A DNA stretch of 64,000 nt from Streptomyces hokutonensis. GTDB taxonomy: Bacteria > Actinomycetota > Actinomycetes > Streptomycetales > Streptomycetaceae. Below the pieces are notes generated by a model. The model saw only the letters and a program-made list of their open reading frames with translations, ran no database searches and had not been told where the DNA came from. The first letter of the stretch is position 1. Every line of letters begins with the position of its first letter. The position numbers and the translations under genes are program-made. Positions 1 through 9,309 of this stretch are shown here, in pieces. Location of the stretch: positions 1-64,000 of the forward strand of contig NZ_BARG01000007.1 of the NCBI RefSeq assembly GCF_000376565.1, in the 5' to 3' direction.

Positions 1-712
1 GACCTCCGTACTGGACCAGTGCCTCGGCGACCAACCGGGCGTTGGACAGGGCCCGTTGACCGTCCGGCAGGAACAGCGTGTCCTCCAGCCCCATTCGGGT
101 CGCGAGCCCCAGCCGCCCCGCGAGCCGGAGCACCGGCCAGGCGCCGCCGTCCTCACCGTGCAGCAGAACAGGGCGGCCGTGGTCGGTGTCCAGCTCGGCG
201 AGGAGGGCACGCGCGGACGCCTCCGCCGTGTCCGCATCGGGGTCGGTCACCTCCGCCAGGACCCGCAGCACCTTCGAGCGGAGCGGTGAGGCGGCGAACC
301 GCGCCGCCCCGTCCGTGCCGGACCAGATGCCGGCCTCCACGCCGACGCCCCGGTCCAGCAACACTTCCGCGACCTCCTCGGCGCCCGGCTCGTGCCAGTT
401 GACCGAGGCGTGGTCGGGCAGCACGGTCCAGCCGCGCACCCGCTCCAGCCGGGCGGCGGGCTCCGGCTCGGCCCAGGCACCGGTGGTCACACCGACCGGC
501 ACGGTCACCCGCGCCCGTATCACGTCGAGCGTCACCGCGAGGACGCGCGGCGACAACGTGTCGTCCCCGCAAGGCGACTTGGGATGGACGTGCACCTCCG
601 TGGCCCCCACCGCGACGGCGTCGGCCGCGGCGTCGGCCATCGCCCCCGGCGAGACCGGCACCATCACCCCGTCGACGGCCCCACGGACCCCGTTGAGACA
701 GACCTGCACCAT
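1..712 (-). CDS. DUF849/BKACE-family protein (3-keto-5-aminohexanoate cleavage enzyme-like), 3' end cut by window
   Basis: The gene reads leftward from an ATG at 712 (MVQVCLNG...) and runs off the window, so only about 237 residues are visible. It matches the BKACE family of TIM-barrel, zinc-dependent enzymes that condense beta-keto acids with acetyl-CoA. The HxH metal motif (H41-V-H43-P-K-S) follows the first strand, and the stretches TTGAW and SVNWHEPGA fit the family as found in Streptomyces. The substrate cannot be read from sequence. The regulator gene upstream ends 36 bp before this start on the same strand, so the two are probably co-transcribed. Family assignment is fairly sure; substrate is unknown. 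Confidence 0.75.
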   Translation of the reverse strand, partial: MVQVCLNGVRGAVDGVMVPVSPGAMADAAADAVAVGATEVHVHPKSPCGDDTLSPRVLAVTLDVIRARVTVPVGVTTGAWAEPEPAARLERVRGWTVLPDHASVNWHEPGAEEVAEVLLDRGVGVEAGIWSGTDGAARFAASPLRSKVLRVLAEVTDPDADTAEASARALLAELDTDHGRPVLLHGEDGGAWPVLRLAGRLGLATRMGLEDTLFLPDGQRALSNARLVAEALVQYGG

Positions 713-748
713 GCCTCGATGGTGCCACTCACCACTGACAACGCCCCC

Positions 749-1687
749 TCACGCCCACACCCACCGAATCCCCACCCGGCAGGGCCCCACCCCGAGCGCC
801 ACCGTGTGCACCGACCCCGACGCGTCCACCCGCAGCCGTTGCTCCCTGGGGCGCGCGGTACCGGCGTGGGAGTCGAGGCCGTTCGTGCGGAACGAGTAAC
901 ACGCGCGCGGCAGCGACCCCTTGGCGAAGCGGACCTCCAGGAGGTGTTCGCGCATCGGCACGTGAATCGTCGTCTCGGCGCGCAGGGAGTACGGGCGCGG
1001 ATCCCGGTGCTCGACCGTGTAGTCGACGATCACGGTCTCGCCGCGCACCAGCGGGCGGTCGAAGAGCAGCTCGGCCGCGACCAGCCCCTCGGCGGGCAGT
1101 TCGACGACGGTGCCCAGCCGGGCCGGTGCCGCCGGGCGGAACAGCGGCAGGGGGCCGGGGGCGTCGAGGCGGTACAGGGCGATCCAGCGGTCCGCGCCGT
1201 CCGCCTCGGCGCGCAGCAGCCGGCGGCTGGTCATGGAGCGGACGCTGCGGTCGGCGTCCACGTCGACCCGGTTGTGGCAGCTGAGCCGGGTCAGGCTGTC
1301 GTCCCAGCGGGTGTCGAGCGCGGCGAGGACGGCGGTGAGGTCCTGGTGGTCCGACCAGACCCGGGCCAGATCCGGGTGGTCGCCGACCGGTGGCAGCCAG
1401 CGGCCTCGCGGCCGGGGCGGCCCGAGCAGTCCGGTGAGCGCGCCGGGCGGCAGCCGCAGGACGTCCTCCAGTACGGTCAGCGCCGCCAACGACCGTTGCC
1501 GTTCGGGCTGGTAGCGCCCGGACTGCCAGGAGCTGAGCGTCGCCGACGCGACCGGCGTACCGCGGCGCAGCAGCCGGTCCTGGATCCGGTCCAGGCTCAG
1601 CCCGCTGGCCGCGATGGCCGCGCGCAGCGCCTCGTGGAACGGCATCGCCCCGGTGCCGGGTGTCGCGTACTCCGGTCTGGAAGTCAC
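749..1687 (-). CDS. XRE-like helix-turn-helix regulator with long C-terminal domain
   Basis: A 312-residue protein with a GTG start at 1687; an ATG at residue 15 (MPFHEALR) is an equally possible start. Residues about 15-75 resemble a Cro/C1-type helix-turn-helix: an amphipathic helix, then SLDRIQDRLLRRG and the recognition-like segment SATLSSWQSGRYQPER. The remaining roughly 230 residues form a beta-rich region that I do not recognise. No membrane segment is seen. It lies directly upstream of the BKACE-like gene, which it may control. It is a conserved streptomycete type of regulator with no function that I know. Confidence 0.65.
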   Translation of the reverse strand: MTSRPEYATPGTGAMPFHEALRAAIAASGLSLDRIQDRLLRRGTPVASATLSSWQSGRYQPERQRSLAALTVLEDVLRLPPGALTGLLGPPRPRGRWLPPVGDHPDLARVWSDHQDLTAVLAALDTRWDDSLTRLSCHNRVDVDADRSVRSMTSRRLLRAEADGADRWIALYRLDAPGPLPLFRPAAPARLGTVVELPAEGLVAAELLFDRPLVRGETVIVDYTVEHRDPRPYSLRAETTIHVPMREHLLEVRFAKGSLPRACYSFRTNGLDSHAGTARPREQRLRVDASGSVHTVALGVGPCRVGIRWVWA

Positions 1688-1926
1688 GCACTCCAGCTCA
1701 GGTCAGGGCGGCCGTGGGGCGGAAGACCGTTGCCCTGAAGTTTGGTCAGTCTTGCCCGGCGATTGATCAAATTTGAATGAACCTGTCAGATTTCTCAGTT
1801 GTTGCGCCGTCAATTCCCTCAAGACTGAAGGACCTTGGCTGTCTTGCCATGCGCATGAAGCCTCGCGGAAGCTGCTGTCCACTGCCGTCACGGCAGTCCC
1901 CCCACCCCCTCGAATGACGGAGAGTC

Positions 1927-2718
1927 ATGTCCCCGAGATCTTCCGCCGGGTTCGTTCTCGTCACCGCCGCAGCCCTCACCGCCGCCCTGGCCACGCCCTC
2001 GCTGGCCGCCTCGAACACCCCCGCCCAGCTCACCCAGTCCATAGCGAGCCACGAGAGCCACGCGCTGCACGGGCTCGCACAGCCGGGCAAGGTCAACGCC
2101 ACGGTCTCGTCCACCAACTGGTCCGGTTACGCGGCCACCGGCTCGACCGGCGCGTACACGTCGGTGACCTCGTCCTGGACCCAGCCGAGCGTCACCTGCT
2201 CCTCGGCCACCACGTACTCGTCGTTCTGGGTCGGTCTCGACGGCTACAGCAACTCCGCGCTGGAGCAGACCGGTACGGAGGCCGACTGCATCGGCGGCAA
2301 GGCCACCTACGGCGCCTGGTGGGAGGTGCTGCCCGCGTCCGAGAGCGCGTACTCCGGTGTCACCGTCAAGGGCGGCGACAAGTTCACGGCGACCGTGACC
2401 TACACCGGCTCCACCTTCACCATGACCCTCGCCGACTCCACCGAGGGCTGGACCAAGACCACCACGCACGCGGGCTCGTCCGGCTTCAAGAACGCCTCCG
2501 CCGAGGTCATCGCGGAGGCCCCCGAGGTCGGCGGCTCGGTCGCGAGCCTCGCCAACTTCGGCACCGTGACCTTCACCGGCGCCAAGGCCAACGGCAGCAA
2601 CCTGGACACCTTCTCGCCGAACGAGATCGTCATGACGAAGAGCAGCAGCTCCGCCGTACGCGCCCAGCCGGGCTCGATCTCCGGCGGAAGTTTCGCCGAC
2701 GTCTGGAAGGCCAGCTGA
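1927..2718 (+). CDS. secreted G1-family glutamic endopeptidase (eqolisin-like)
   Basis: A 263-residue exported protein with a Sec signal peptide at about residues 1-28 (hydrophobic core, then LAAS). The mature part matches peptidase family G1, which uses a Gln/Glu catalytic pair. The signature SFWVGLDG (99-106) is followed by EQTG, giving Q114 as the catalytic glutamine. NASAEVIAEAP gives E197 as the catalytic glutamate, in the same context as Glu136 of scytalidoglutamic peptidase. Cys91 and Cys121 could form a disulfide. The start is backed by a GGAG ribosome site at about 1919. Such enzymes work at acidic pH in fungi; a streptomycete version is plausibly a secreted acid protease. Confidence 0.85.
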   Translation: MSPRSSAGFVLVTAAALTAALATPSLAASNTPAQLTQSIASHESHALHGLAQPGKVNATVSSTNWSGYAATGSTGAYTSVTSSWTQPSVTCSSATTYSSFWVGLDGYSNSALEQTGTEADCIGGKATYGAWWEVLPASESAYSGVTVKGGDKFTATVTYTGSTFTMTLADSTEGWTKTTTHAGSSGFKNASAEVIAEAPEVGGSVASLANFGTVTFTGAKANGSNLDTFSPNEIVMTKSSSSAVRAQPGSISGGSFADVWKAS

Positions 2719-2751
2719 CACCTGCCGGCGCCTGCGGCGCACCGCTTCGGG

Positions 2752-2777
2752 GCTGTCGACGGAACACCGTCGGCAGC
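2752..2777 (+). terminator. hairpin after G1 protease gene
   Basis: An 11-bp stem (GCTGTCGACGG / CCGTCGGCAGC, one mismatch) with an AACA loop lies 34 bp after the protease stop codon. There is no T-run, as is usual for Streptomyces. It may also serve the convergent gene that ends at 2873. Confidence 0.5.
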
Positions 2778-2872
2778 CTCGGCCGTTGCATCGGCAAGCG
2801 CAAATCGGCTGCGTCAATATGGGGTGCGGCATCCCCGGCGCACCCCTGGCGCCCTTCTTCGATTGCCCCGGT

Positions 2873-3475
2873 TCAGGCCGACATCAGCAGCCGTCCGCGC
2901 CTGGCGTAGGCCAGGGCCTCGGGCGTGAGCACCGGACGCGGGACGACGATGCCGCAGTCCGTGCAGACCGGGCCCGAGGAGGGTTCGTGGGCCAGGTCGT
3001 ACTTCCATTGGAGGCGCTCCCCGGCGCACACCGGGCACACGGAACCCGGTTCGCGCTCCAGGGCGGCGATCAGCCGTCGCAGCACCTCGGCCAGTGGTTC
3101 ATGGGGGTGGAGACGGGGGTCGTCGCACCAGGCGACACCGAAGCCGCCCCAGGTCAGCCGGTGCCAGTCGTCCACGCTGCCCGGGCGGCGCAGCCCGTCG
3201 TGCTTCTCCTTCTTGCGGCGCTCGGCGAACCCCGCCTCATAGGCGAGCCACACCTTGCGCGCCTCCTCCAACTCGTCCAGTGCGGCCACGAGCCGCGCCG
3301 GGTCGGGGGAGCGGTCCTCGGGTCCGAACCCGGCCCGGGAGCTCAAGTGGTCCCAGGTCGCCCTGTGCCCATAAGGGGCGAACCGCTCAAGGCACTTGCG
3401 CAGCGAGTAGCGCCGCAGCGCCAGATCGCACCGAGGGTCTCGCACCTGTCTCGCCAGACTCCGGAAACCGGCCAT
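2873..3475 (-). CDS. conserved hypothetical protein with zinc-ribbon-like cysteines
   Basis: A 200-residue soluble protein with an ATG at 3475 and a GGAGG ribosome site about 9 bp upstream. The N-terminal two thirds are helical and rich in Arg, Glu and Asp. Near the C-terminus two CxxC pairs, CPVC (147-150) and CTDC (171-174), form what looks like a zinc ribbon. I do not recognise a named family. It is convergent with the G1 protease gene and divergent from the penicillin-acylase gene, with 221 bp between the two divergent starts. Binding of nucleic acid or protein through the ribbon is possible but not shown. Confidence 0.6.
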   Translation of the reverse strand: MAGFRSLARQVRDPRCDLALRRYSLRKCLERFAPYGHRATWDHLSSRAGFGPEDRSPDPARLVAALDELEEARKVWLAYEAGFAERRKKEKHDGLRRPGSVDDWHRLTWGGFGVAWCDDPRLHPHEPLAEVLRRLIAALEREPGSVCPVCAGERLQWKYDLAHEPSSGPVCTDCGIVVPRPVLTPEALAYARRGRLLMSA

Positions 3476-3696
3476 CGCCCTGCACCTCCGTCACACCTGC
3501 ACCTGTACTTCGGTCACCTCGGCGTCGTCGTACGGACGTCGCCGAATAGACGTATCGACAAGCGATTTGGCTCCATCCGATTTCCGATGGCCCCCATAAG
3601 CCGCTCCTGCTCATCCAAAACTTGACGCATGTTCATCTTCAATCCCGGGGATACCGGCGGTAACGTCCGGCCACACCCCCGTCGGTAGGAGCCGTT

Positions 3697-6480
3697 ATGC
3701 CTCGGCGCACCCCACGTAACTTGCTCGACAGACTGAGAACTCCCGGAAGATTCCCCGGGTTCCTGAAGGCCGCATCCGTATGCGCCCTCATTGCCGCCCT
3801 TTTGTCTCCTCTTGCCCAGGGGACCGCCACGGCCGCGACCGCCTCGAACGACTATTGCGGCGGCCAGTGCTCGGACATCCTCCCGGCCGGCGAGAACGGC
3901 AACGCCACCCTCGCCCAGATCCTGCTGAACCAGGCCTTCGGTTCCCAGCCCGCGCACGCCGAAGACCAGCTCGGCCCCTACGCCAACCTGGCCACGGGCG
4001 CCTCCACGCTGACCGACGCGAAGATCAACACCTTCTTCAACGACGCCTCGTTCGGGGTCCCCGCCGCCAACGTCGCCTCGACCGAGAACCCCAGCGGCCG
4101 CACCGATGTGACGATCGTCCGCGACAAGGCGACCGGTGTGCCGCACATCACAGGCACCACGCGCTACGGCACCGAGTACGGCGCCGGTTACGCGGCGGCC
4201 GAGGACCGGCTGTGGCTGATGGACGTCTTCCGGCACGTCGGACGCGGCCAGCTCACCACCTTCGCCGGCGGCGCGACCTCCAACCAGGGCCTCGAGCAGG
4301 AGTTCTACCGCAACGCCCCGTACTCCGAGGCCGAGCTCCAGTCCCAGATCGACAACGCCGTGGCCAACAACGGCACCCGCGGCCAGCAGGCCCTCGCCGA
4401 CGCCAACGCCTACCTGGCCGGCATCAACGCCTACATCGACGCCTCGGACAGCGGCCGTTACTTCCCCGGCGAATACGTCCTCACCGGCCACAAGGACTCG
4501 ATCACCAACGCCGGCACGATCGACCACTTCAAGATCACCGACCTGGTCGCGCTGGCCTCCGTCATCGGCTCGCTCTTCGGCTCCGGCGGCGGCGGCGAGG
4601 TCAACAACGCCATCTCGCTGCTCGCCGCCCAGGAGAAGTACGGCGTGACGGAGGGCACCAAGGTCTGGGAGTCCTTCCGCGAACGCAACGACCCCGAGGC
4701 CGTCCTCACCGTCCACAACGGCGAGAGCTTCCCCTACGGCACCAAGCCCACCACCGCCCTGGGCGAGGCCCTGCCGGACGCCGGTTCGGTGACGACCGAG
4801 CCGCTCATCTACGACGCCACCGGCACCGGCGCCGACCAGAGCGCCTCCGCGGCCTCCGCCGCGGCGACCGCCACCGCCCTCAGCTCCGCCAAGCGCGGGA
4901 TGTCCAACGCCCTTGTGGTGAGCGGCAAGTACACCGCGAGCGGCCACCCGATCGCCGTCTTCGGGCCCCAAACAGGCTACTTCGCACCCCAGTTGCTCAT
5001 GCTCCAGGAGATCCAGGGCCCGGGCATCAGCGCCCGCGGCGCCTCCTTCGCCGGCCTGAGCATGTACGTCGAACTCGGCCGCGGCCAGGACTACTCGTGG
5101 TCCGCCACCACCTCCGGCCAGGACATCATCGACACCTACGCCGTCGAACTCTGCACGGACGACTACCACTACCTCTTCCACGGCACCTGCACGGCCATGG
5201 ACGAGATCGAGCAGAAGAACTCCTGGAAGCCCACCACGGCCGACGGCACCGCGGCCGGGTCGTACACGATGAGAGTGTGGAAGACCAAGTACGGACCCGT
5301 CGAATACAGAGCGACCGTCGGCGGGAAAAAGGTCGCCTACACCACCCTGCGCTCCTCCTACATGCATGAGGCCGACTCGATCATCGGCTTCCAGATGCTC
5401 AACGACCCGGACTACGTGAAGAGTCCGGCGACCTTCCAGAGCGCCGCGCAGCACATCAACTTCACGTTCAACTGGTTCTACGCCGACTCCCAGCACACCG
5501 CGTACTACAACAGCGGCAACAACCCGGTGCGGCCCAGCGGTGTCGACCCCGAGTTCCCGGTCTGGGGCCAGGCCGCCTACGAGTGGCAGAACTGGGACCC
5601 CACCACCAACACCTCCGACTACACCCCGGCCTCCGCGCACCCCAACTCCATCGACCAGGACTACTACATCTCCTGGAACAACAAACAGGCCCTCAACTAC
5701 ACGACGGCCAGCTGGGGCGACGGCTCCGTCCATCGCGGCAACCTCCTCGACGACCGGGTGAAGAAACTCGTCGCGGCCGGCGGGGTCACCAGAACCGCGC
5801 TGGTGAAGGCCATGTCGGACGCCTCGCTCACCGACCTGCGCGCCGAGGACGTCCTGCCCGACCTGCTGAAGGTCGTCAACAGCAGCACGGTCACCGACAC
5901 CACCGCGGCGGCGGCCGTCACCAAGCTGCAGACCTGGCTGACCGCGGGCGGCAAACGCACGGAGACCTCGGCCGGGTCCAAGACCTACGCCAACTCCGAC
6001 GCCATCCGGATCCTGGACGCCTGGTGGCCGCTGCTGGTGAAGGCCGAGTTCCAACCCGGCCTCGGTGACGACCTCTACACCGCCTTCACCAACAACCTGT
6101 ACATCGACGAGACCCCGTCCGCCGCCCACGGCCCGACCGGGTCGCACGCCGGAAGCTCCTTCCAGTACGGCTGGTGGAGCTACGTCGACAAGGACATCCG
6201 GTCGGTGCTCGGACAGACCGTGTCGGGACCGCTCGCCGAGCAGTACTGCGGCGGCGGCAGCCTCAGCGCGTGCCGGGACATCCTCATCAGCACCCTGAAG
6301 ACGGCGGCCGGCACCACCGCGGCCACGGTCTACCCCGGGGACTCCCTGTGCTCGGCGGGCGACCAGTGGTGCGCCGACTCGATCGTCCAGCGCACCCTGG
6401 GCGGCATCAAGCACTACAACATCAGTTGGCAGAACCGGCCCACCTTCCAGCAAGTGGTGGAGTACACGTCACACCGGTGA
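3697..6480 (+). CDS. secreted penicillin acylase-family Ntn hydrolase
   Basis: A 927-residue precursor whose N-terminus (positive charge, then a hydrophobic stretch at about 24-47 ending TATAATA) is an export signal. The family (penicillin G acylases, aculeacin and acyl-homoserine-lactone acylases) is made as one chain and cuts itself before a serine that becomes the N-terminal nucleophile of the beta chain. Here Ser403, in GMSNALVVSG, sits in the expected SN context, after an Ala/Ser-rich linker. The alpha region has GVPHITG and the AEDRLWLMD motif typical of the family. Probable substrates are N-acyl compounds; which one cannot be told. A GGAG-type ribosome site precedes the ATG. Its 3' end overlaps the convergent hydrolase gene by 12 bp. 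Confidence 0.85.
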   Translation: MPRRTPRNLLDRLRTPGRFPGFLKAASVCALIAALLSPLAQGTATAATASNDYCGGQCSDILPAGENGNATLAQILLNQAFGSQPAHAEDQLGPYANLATGASTLTDAKINTFFNDASFGVPAANVASTENPSGRTDVTIVRDKATGVPHITGTTRYGTEYGAGYAAAEDRLWLMDVFRHVGRGQLTTFAGGATSNQGLEQEFYRNAPYSEAELQSQIDNAVANNGTRGQQALADANAYLAGINAYIDASDSGRYFPGEYVLTGHKDSITNAGTIDHFKITDLVALASVIGSLFGSGGGGEVNNAISLLAAQEKYGVTEGTKVWESFRERNDPEAVLTVHNGESFPYGTKPTTALGEALPDAGSVTTEPLIYDATGTGADQSASAASAAATATALSSAKRGMSNALVVSGKYTASGHPIAVFGPQTGYFAPQLLMLQEIQGPGISARGASFAGLSMYVELGRGQDYSWSATTSGQDIIDTYAVELCTDDYHYLFHGTCTAMDEIEQKNSWKPTTADGTAAGSYTMRVWKTKYGPVEYRATVGGKKVAYTTLRSSYMHEADSIIGFQMLNDPDYVKSPATFQSAAQHINFTFNWFYADSQHTAYYNSGNNPVRPSGVDPEFPVWGQAAYEWQNWDPTTNTSDYTPASAHPNSIDQDYYISWNNKQALNYTTASWGDGSVHRGNLLDDRVKKLVAAGGVTRTALVKAMSDASLTDLRAEDVLPDLLKVVNSSTVTDTTAAAAVTKLQTWLTAGGKRTETSAGSKTYANSDAIRILDAWWPLLVKAEFQPGLGDDLYTAFTNNLYIDETPSAAHGPTGSHAGSSFQYGWWSYVDKDIRSVLGQTVSGPLAEQYCGGGSLSACRDILISTLKTAAGTTAATVYPGDSLCSAGDQWCADSIVQRTLGGIKHYNISWQNRPTFQQVVEYTSHR

Positions 6481-7842
6481 CGCCGTAGCGGCGGTGGGCC
6501 GGCCGATCCGGCCCGCCGCCAGCACCACCCGGGCCAGCTCCGGGTGCACGATGTCGCTGTGCGCCCCGTTCGGGGCGCCACCGTGACACACCACCGCACA
6601 CGTGTCGACGTTCACACAACCCGAGGTCGGCAGCGGGGAGTTGAGTGCCTCGGCCAGCGTCAGCGCCTGGGTGCCGGGCACCGCCCGCACCCCGTCGTGG
6701 CCCATCGCGCCCCACTTGTCGCCCAGCACCCGGCCGATGTCGAACGCGGCGAACGAGCGGTCGTCGTCCGCCATCCGCGAGGCCAGCGGATAGATCGTGC
6801 CGAGCGCCGAGTCGAAGTGCGAGTAGCAGCACACCAGCGGACCGTCGACCCGGTTCTGCTGCCCCTGCAGCACACCCCCGGTCCGCGCGTCGTCCGGCAG
6901 CCGGGACGCGAACGCGTAGTGCGAGAAGGCCCCTTGGAGCAGCGTCACCGACTTGACCGAGTGCACCCCCTCGGGCAGACCCCGCAGCGCGAACGACACC
7001 AGGCGCCCGCCGAAACTGTGCCCTACGAGATGCACCCGGACCTCCGGCGCCACCCCCGCGAGCCGCCCGATCACCGGACCGAGCCCCCGCTCGCCGACCG
7101 TCCCCGCCCGCCGTTTCATCGCGTAGTACGCCGCCTGCCGCAGCAGCTCCCGCGCCCCCTTCCAGGGGTTCGGCAGTGTGAACTCCGCGGTGGTGCCCGG
7201 CGGTCGGGGCGCCGCGAGATGCTCCAGGGCCTGCGCGAACTGGTCGCAGACCTCGGCCGTGCAGCCGACGGCGAGCATCCGCGGCTCGTTCTGCGGCAGC
7301 CCACCCGCCAGCGTGTCCGCGCCGAACTGCGCCTGCGGCCCGGGCGGCACCACCTCCACGAGCGTCCGCACCAGCCGCCCGAACTCCTCCAACTCGGCTT
7401 CCTGAGCGGGCTGTTGGTCCAGCATGCGGGCGATCTGGTCGATCAGCGTCGCGTTGCCCGGGAAGGCGTCGAGCAGCGCGTGCCGGGTGTCGTCGTCGAG
7501 CGCCGGAGCCGTCGGAGTCGCCGTCGCCGCCGCTACGGCAGCCGGTGTGTGCGGGAAGTCCGGGACCGGCTGGTCCGGGAACTCCATCGATGGCCAGATC
7601 ACGCCCACGTACCCGATGCGGGCCTTCGGCGCGAGCTTCGGAATCGGTGCGAAGAAGCGGCTGTAGAGCTTCGTGGCACCGGCACGTTGACTGTTCCAGC
7701 CATGCGAGAACACGATCAGGTCACCGACCCCGCGCTGCCGCGCCTCGCGCAGCAGACGATCGCATTCCGCCTGGTCGACGTCCCCGTCGGCGTCGAAGGT
7801 CAACTCCCAGTAAGGGCTCACACTCATCGCCGGATCCGCCAT
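6469..7842 (-). CDS. alpha/beta hydrolase, unknown substrate
   Basis: A 457-residue protein starting at 7842 behind a GAGGAGG ribosome site. It has the alpha/beta-hydrolase nucleophile elbow GHSFGG (274-279), making Ser276 the likely nucleophile, and an early FSHGWN (45-50) that would form the oxyanion loop. An Ala/Pro/Thr-rich insert lies at about 95-115. No signal peptide is seen, so it probably stays in the cytoplasm. It resembles uncharacterised serine esterase or lipase-like proteins of Streptomyces. Its end overlaps the end of the penicillin-acylase gene on the other strand, so each transcript must run into the other gene. Confidence 0.7.
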   Translation of the reverse strand: MADPAMSVSPYWELTFDADGDVDQAECDRLLREARQRGVGDLIVFSHGWNSQRAGATKLYSRFFAPIPKLAPKARIGYVGVIWPSMEFPDQPVPDFPHTPAAVAAATATPTAPALDDDTRHALLDAFPGNATLIDQIARMLDQQPAQEAELEEFGRLVRTLVEVVPPGPQAQFGADTLAGGLPQNEPRMLAVGCTAEVCDQFAQALEHLAAPRPPGTTAEFTLPNPWKGARELLRQAAYYAMKRRAGTVGERGLGPVIGRLAGVAPEVRVHLVGHSFGGRLVSFALRGLPEGVHSVKSVTLLQGAFSHYAFASRLPDDARTGGVLQGQQNRVDGPLVCCYSHFDSALGTIYPLASRMADDDRSFAAFDIGRVLGDKWGAMGHDGVRAVPGTQALTLAEALNSPLPTSGCVNVDTCAVVCHGGAPNGAHSDIVHPELARVVLAAGRIGRPTAATASPV

Positions 7843-7923
7843 GACCGGCCTCCTCGTCCCCCGGAGTGGCTCAATGTGGGCGCATCGTCCCGCTACCGGT
7901 GAAGATTGGCCATACGTAGCGAG

Positions 7924-9144
7924 TCACTTGTAGAGGAGGTATTCAGTTCGAATCCCCCGGAACACTCTCAACTCCTCCTGCCACTGCGCCACCACCTCGT
8001 CGGTGCTCGCGCCCGCGTCGATCGCCGTCCGCACCCGCGCCGACCCGGTGAGGTTGTCGATCCAGTGGTCCGAGCGCCAACCGAAGCCGCTCCAGACCTT
8101 CTTGGCGGTCACCAGCAGCGCGATCCCGGTGCGCACGGGGTCGAAAGCGGCCCGGTCGTGCACATGGATCTGCACCCCGCCGACCGTCTTCCCCTGGAAC
8201 TTGGAGAACGTCGGCGCGAAGTACGCCTCCCTGAAGTGCACACCGGGCAGGGCGAGTCGATTCACCGCCGCCGCCCAGCGGCCGTCGATGCCCTCCGCGC
8301 CGAGCAGTTCGAAGGGGCGGGTGGTGCCGCGCCCCTCGGACAGGTTCGTTCCCTCGAAGAGACACGTCCCCGAGTACACGAGCGCGGTGTCCGGCGTCGG
8401 CATGTTGGGGCTCGGCGGCACCCACGGCAGCGACCAGGCGTCGTAGAACTCCGACCGCTTCCAGCCCGTCATCAGTACGGTCTCCAGCTGGACAGGTGTC
8501 TTCAGGAACTCCCCGTTGAACAACCGGGCCAGCTCCGCCACCGTCATCCCGTGCGCCTGCGCGATCGGCTGCCGACCGACGAAGGTCGCGAACTCCCGGT
8601 GCAGGACCGGGCCTTGGGCGGTGCGGCCGGTCACCGGGTTCGGGCGGTCGAGCACGACGAAGCGCTTGCCGGCCAGCTGGGCCGCCTCCATGCAGTCGTA
8701 GAGGGTCCAGATGTACGTGTAGAAGCGGGCGCCGACGTCCTGGATGTCGAAGACGACGGTGTCCACGCCGGAGGTCTTGAAGATGTCTGCGAGGGGTTGG
8801 CCGCTCTTCAAGTACGTGTCGTAGACGGGGAGTTGGGTGGCCGGGTCGGTGTGGCGGCCTTCTGAGCCGCCTGCCTGTGCGGTGCCCCGGAAGCCGTGTT
8901 CGGGGCCGAAGACCGCGGTGAGGTTCACGCGGGGGTCGGCGTGCATGACGTCGACGATGTGGTGGGTGTCTCTGGTGATGCCGGTGGGGTTGGTGACGAT
9001 TCCGATGCGTTGGCCGTTGAGCTGGGTGTAGTCGTGTGCGGCGAGTTGTTCGAAGCCGGTGCGTAGGTTGCCGGGTTTGGGGAGTGTGGGGGTGAGGGTT
9101 GCCGCCGGGGTTGCTGCCAGGAGAGTTCTTCTGGTGAGGGGCAT
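7924..9144 (-). CDS. namZ: DUF1343 / exo-beta-N-acetylmuramidase NamZ-like protein
   Basis: A 406-residue protein with a short N-terminal export-like stretch (RRTLLAATPAATLT, possibly a twin-arginine variant). The body carries the DUF1343 hallmarks GIVTNPTGITRD, FGPEHGFRG, FDIQDVGARFYTYIWTLYDCMEAA and LDRPNP. This family includes NamZ, which removes non-reducing-end N-acetylmuramic acid from peptidoglycan fragments. A role in cell-wall recycling or turnover follows from the family. Adjacent cell-wall recycling genes are not seen, so the link rests on the family alone. The start has no strong ribosome site, so it could be slightly misplaced. Confidence 0.8.
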   Translation of the reverse strand: MPLTRRTLLAATPAATLTPTLPKPGNLRTGFEQLAAHDYTQLNGQRIGIVTNPTGITRDTHHIVDVMHADPRVNLTAVFGPEHGFRGTAQAGGSEGRHTDPATQLPVYDTYLKSGQPLADIFKTSGVDTVVFDIQDVGARFYTYIWTLYDCMEAAQLAGKRFVVLDRPNPVTGRTAQGPVLHREFATFVGRQPIAQAHGMTVAELARLFNGEFLKTPVQLETVLMTGWKRSEFYDAWSLPWVPPSPNMPTPDTALVYSGTCLFEGTNLSEGRGTTRPFELLGAEGIDGRWAAAVNRLALPGVHFREAYFAPTFSKFQGKTVGGVQIHVHDRAAFDPVRTGIALLVTAKKVWSGFGWRSDHWIDNLTGSARVRTAIDAGASTDEVVAQWQEELRVFRGIRTEYLLYK

Positions 9145-9197
9145 GTCGGCACGGTATGGGCTGCCGCGCGTGAATCGTCGGCTGCGGGCTGTGTGTG

Positions 9198-9232
9198 GTT
9201 GCTCGCGCCGTTCCCCGCGCCCCTAAAGGCAA
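9198..9232. repeat. half of the common Streptomyces GC-rich intergenic repeat
   Basis: The sequence CGCGCCGTTCCCCGCGCCCC followed by TAAAGG is one arm of an intergenic palindromic repeat that I know from many Streptomyces genomes. The second arm is missing here. Recognised by eye only. Confidence 0.4.
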
Positions 9233-9255
9233 AAGACGACTGCCCTTCCGGTGTT

Positions 9256-9276
9256 ACATACCGACCGGTTAGTCTG
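9256..9276. promoter_or_regulatory. TetR-type operator upstream of SDR/acyl-CoA synthetase operon
   Basis: CATACCGACCGGTTAGTCTG contains the palindromic core ACCGACCGGT with weaker flanks, 33 bp before the SDR start. The 13-bp string CATACCGACCGGT recurs, on the opposite strand, 39 bp upstream of the APH/acyl-CoA dehydrogenase operon. The TetR regulator encoded in this operon is the natural candidate to bind both. Confidence 0.65.
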
Positions 9277-9309
9277 ACCGTGCAGTGGAGCCGCAGTCGA
9301 AGGAGACCG

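Noticed and set aside
3514..6453. 979-codon minus-strand open frame opposite the penicillin-acylase gene
   Set aside because: It is an antisense shadow: the composition is Val/Gly/Arg-rich without domains, and the plus strand carries a clear enzyme.
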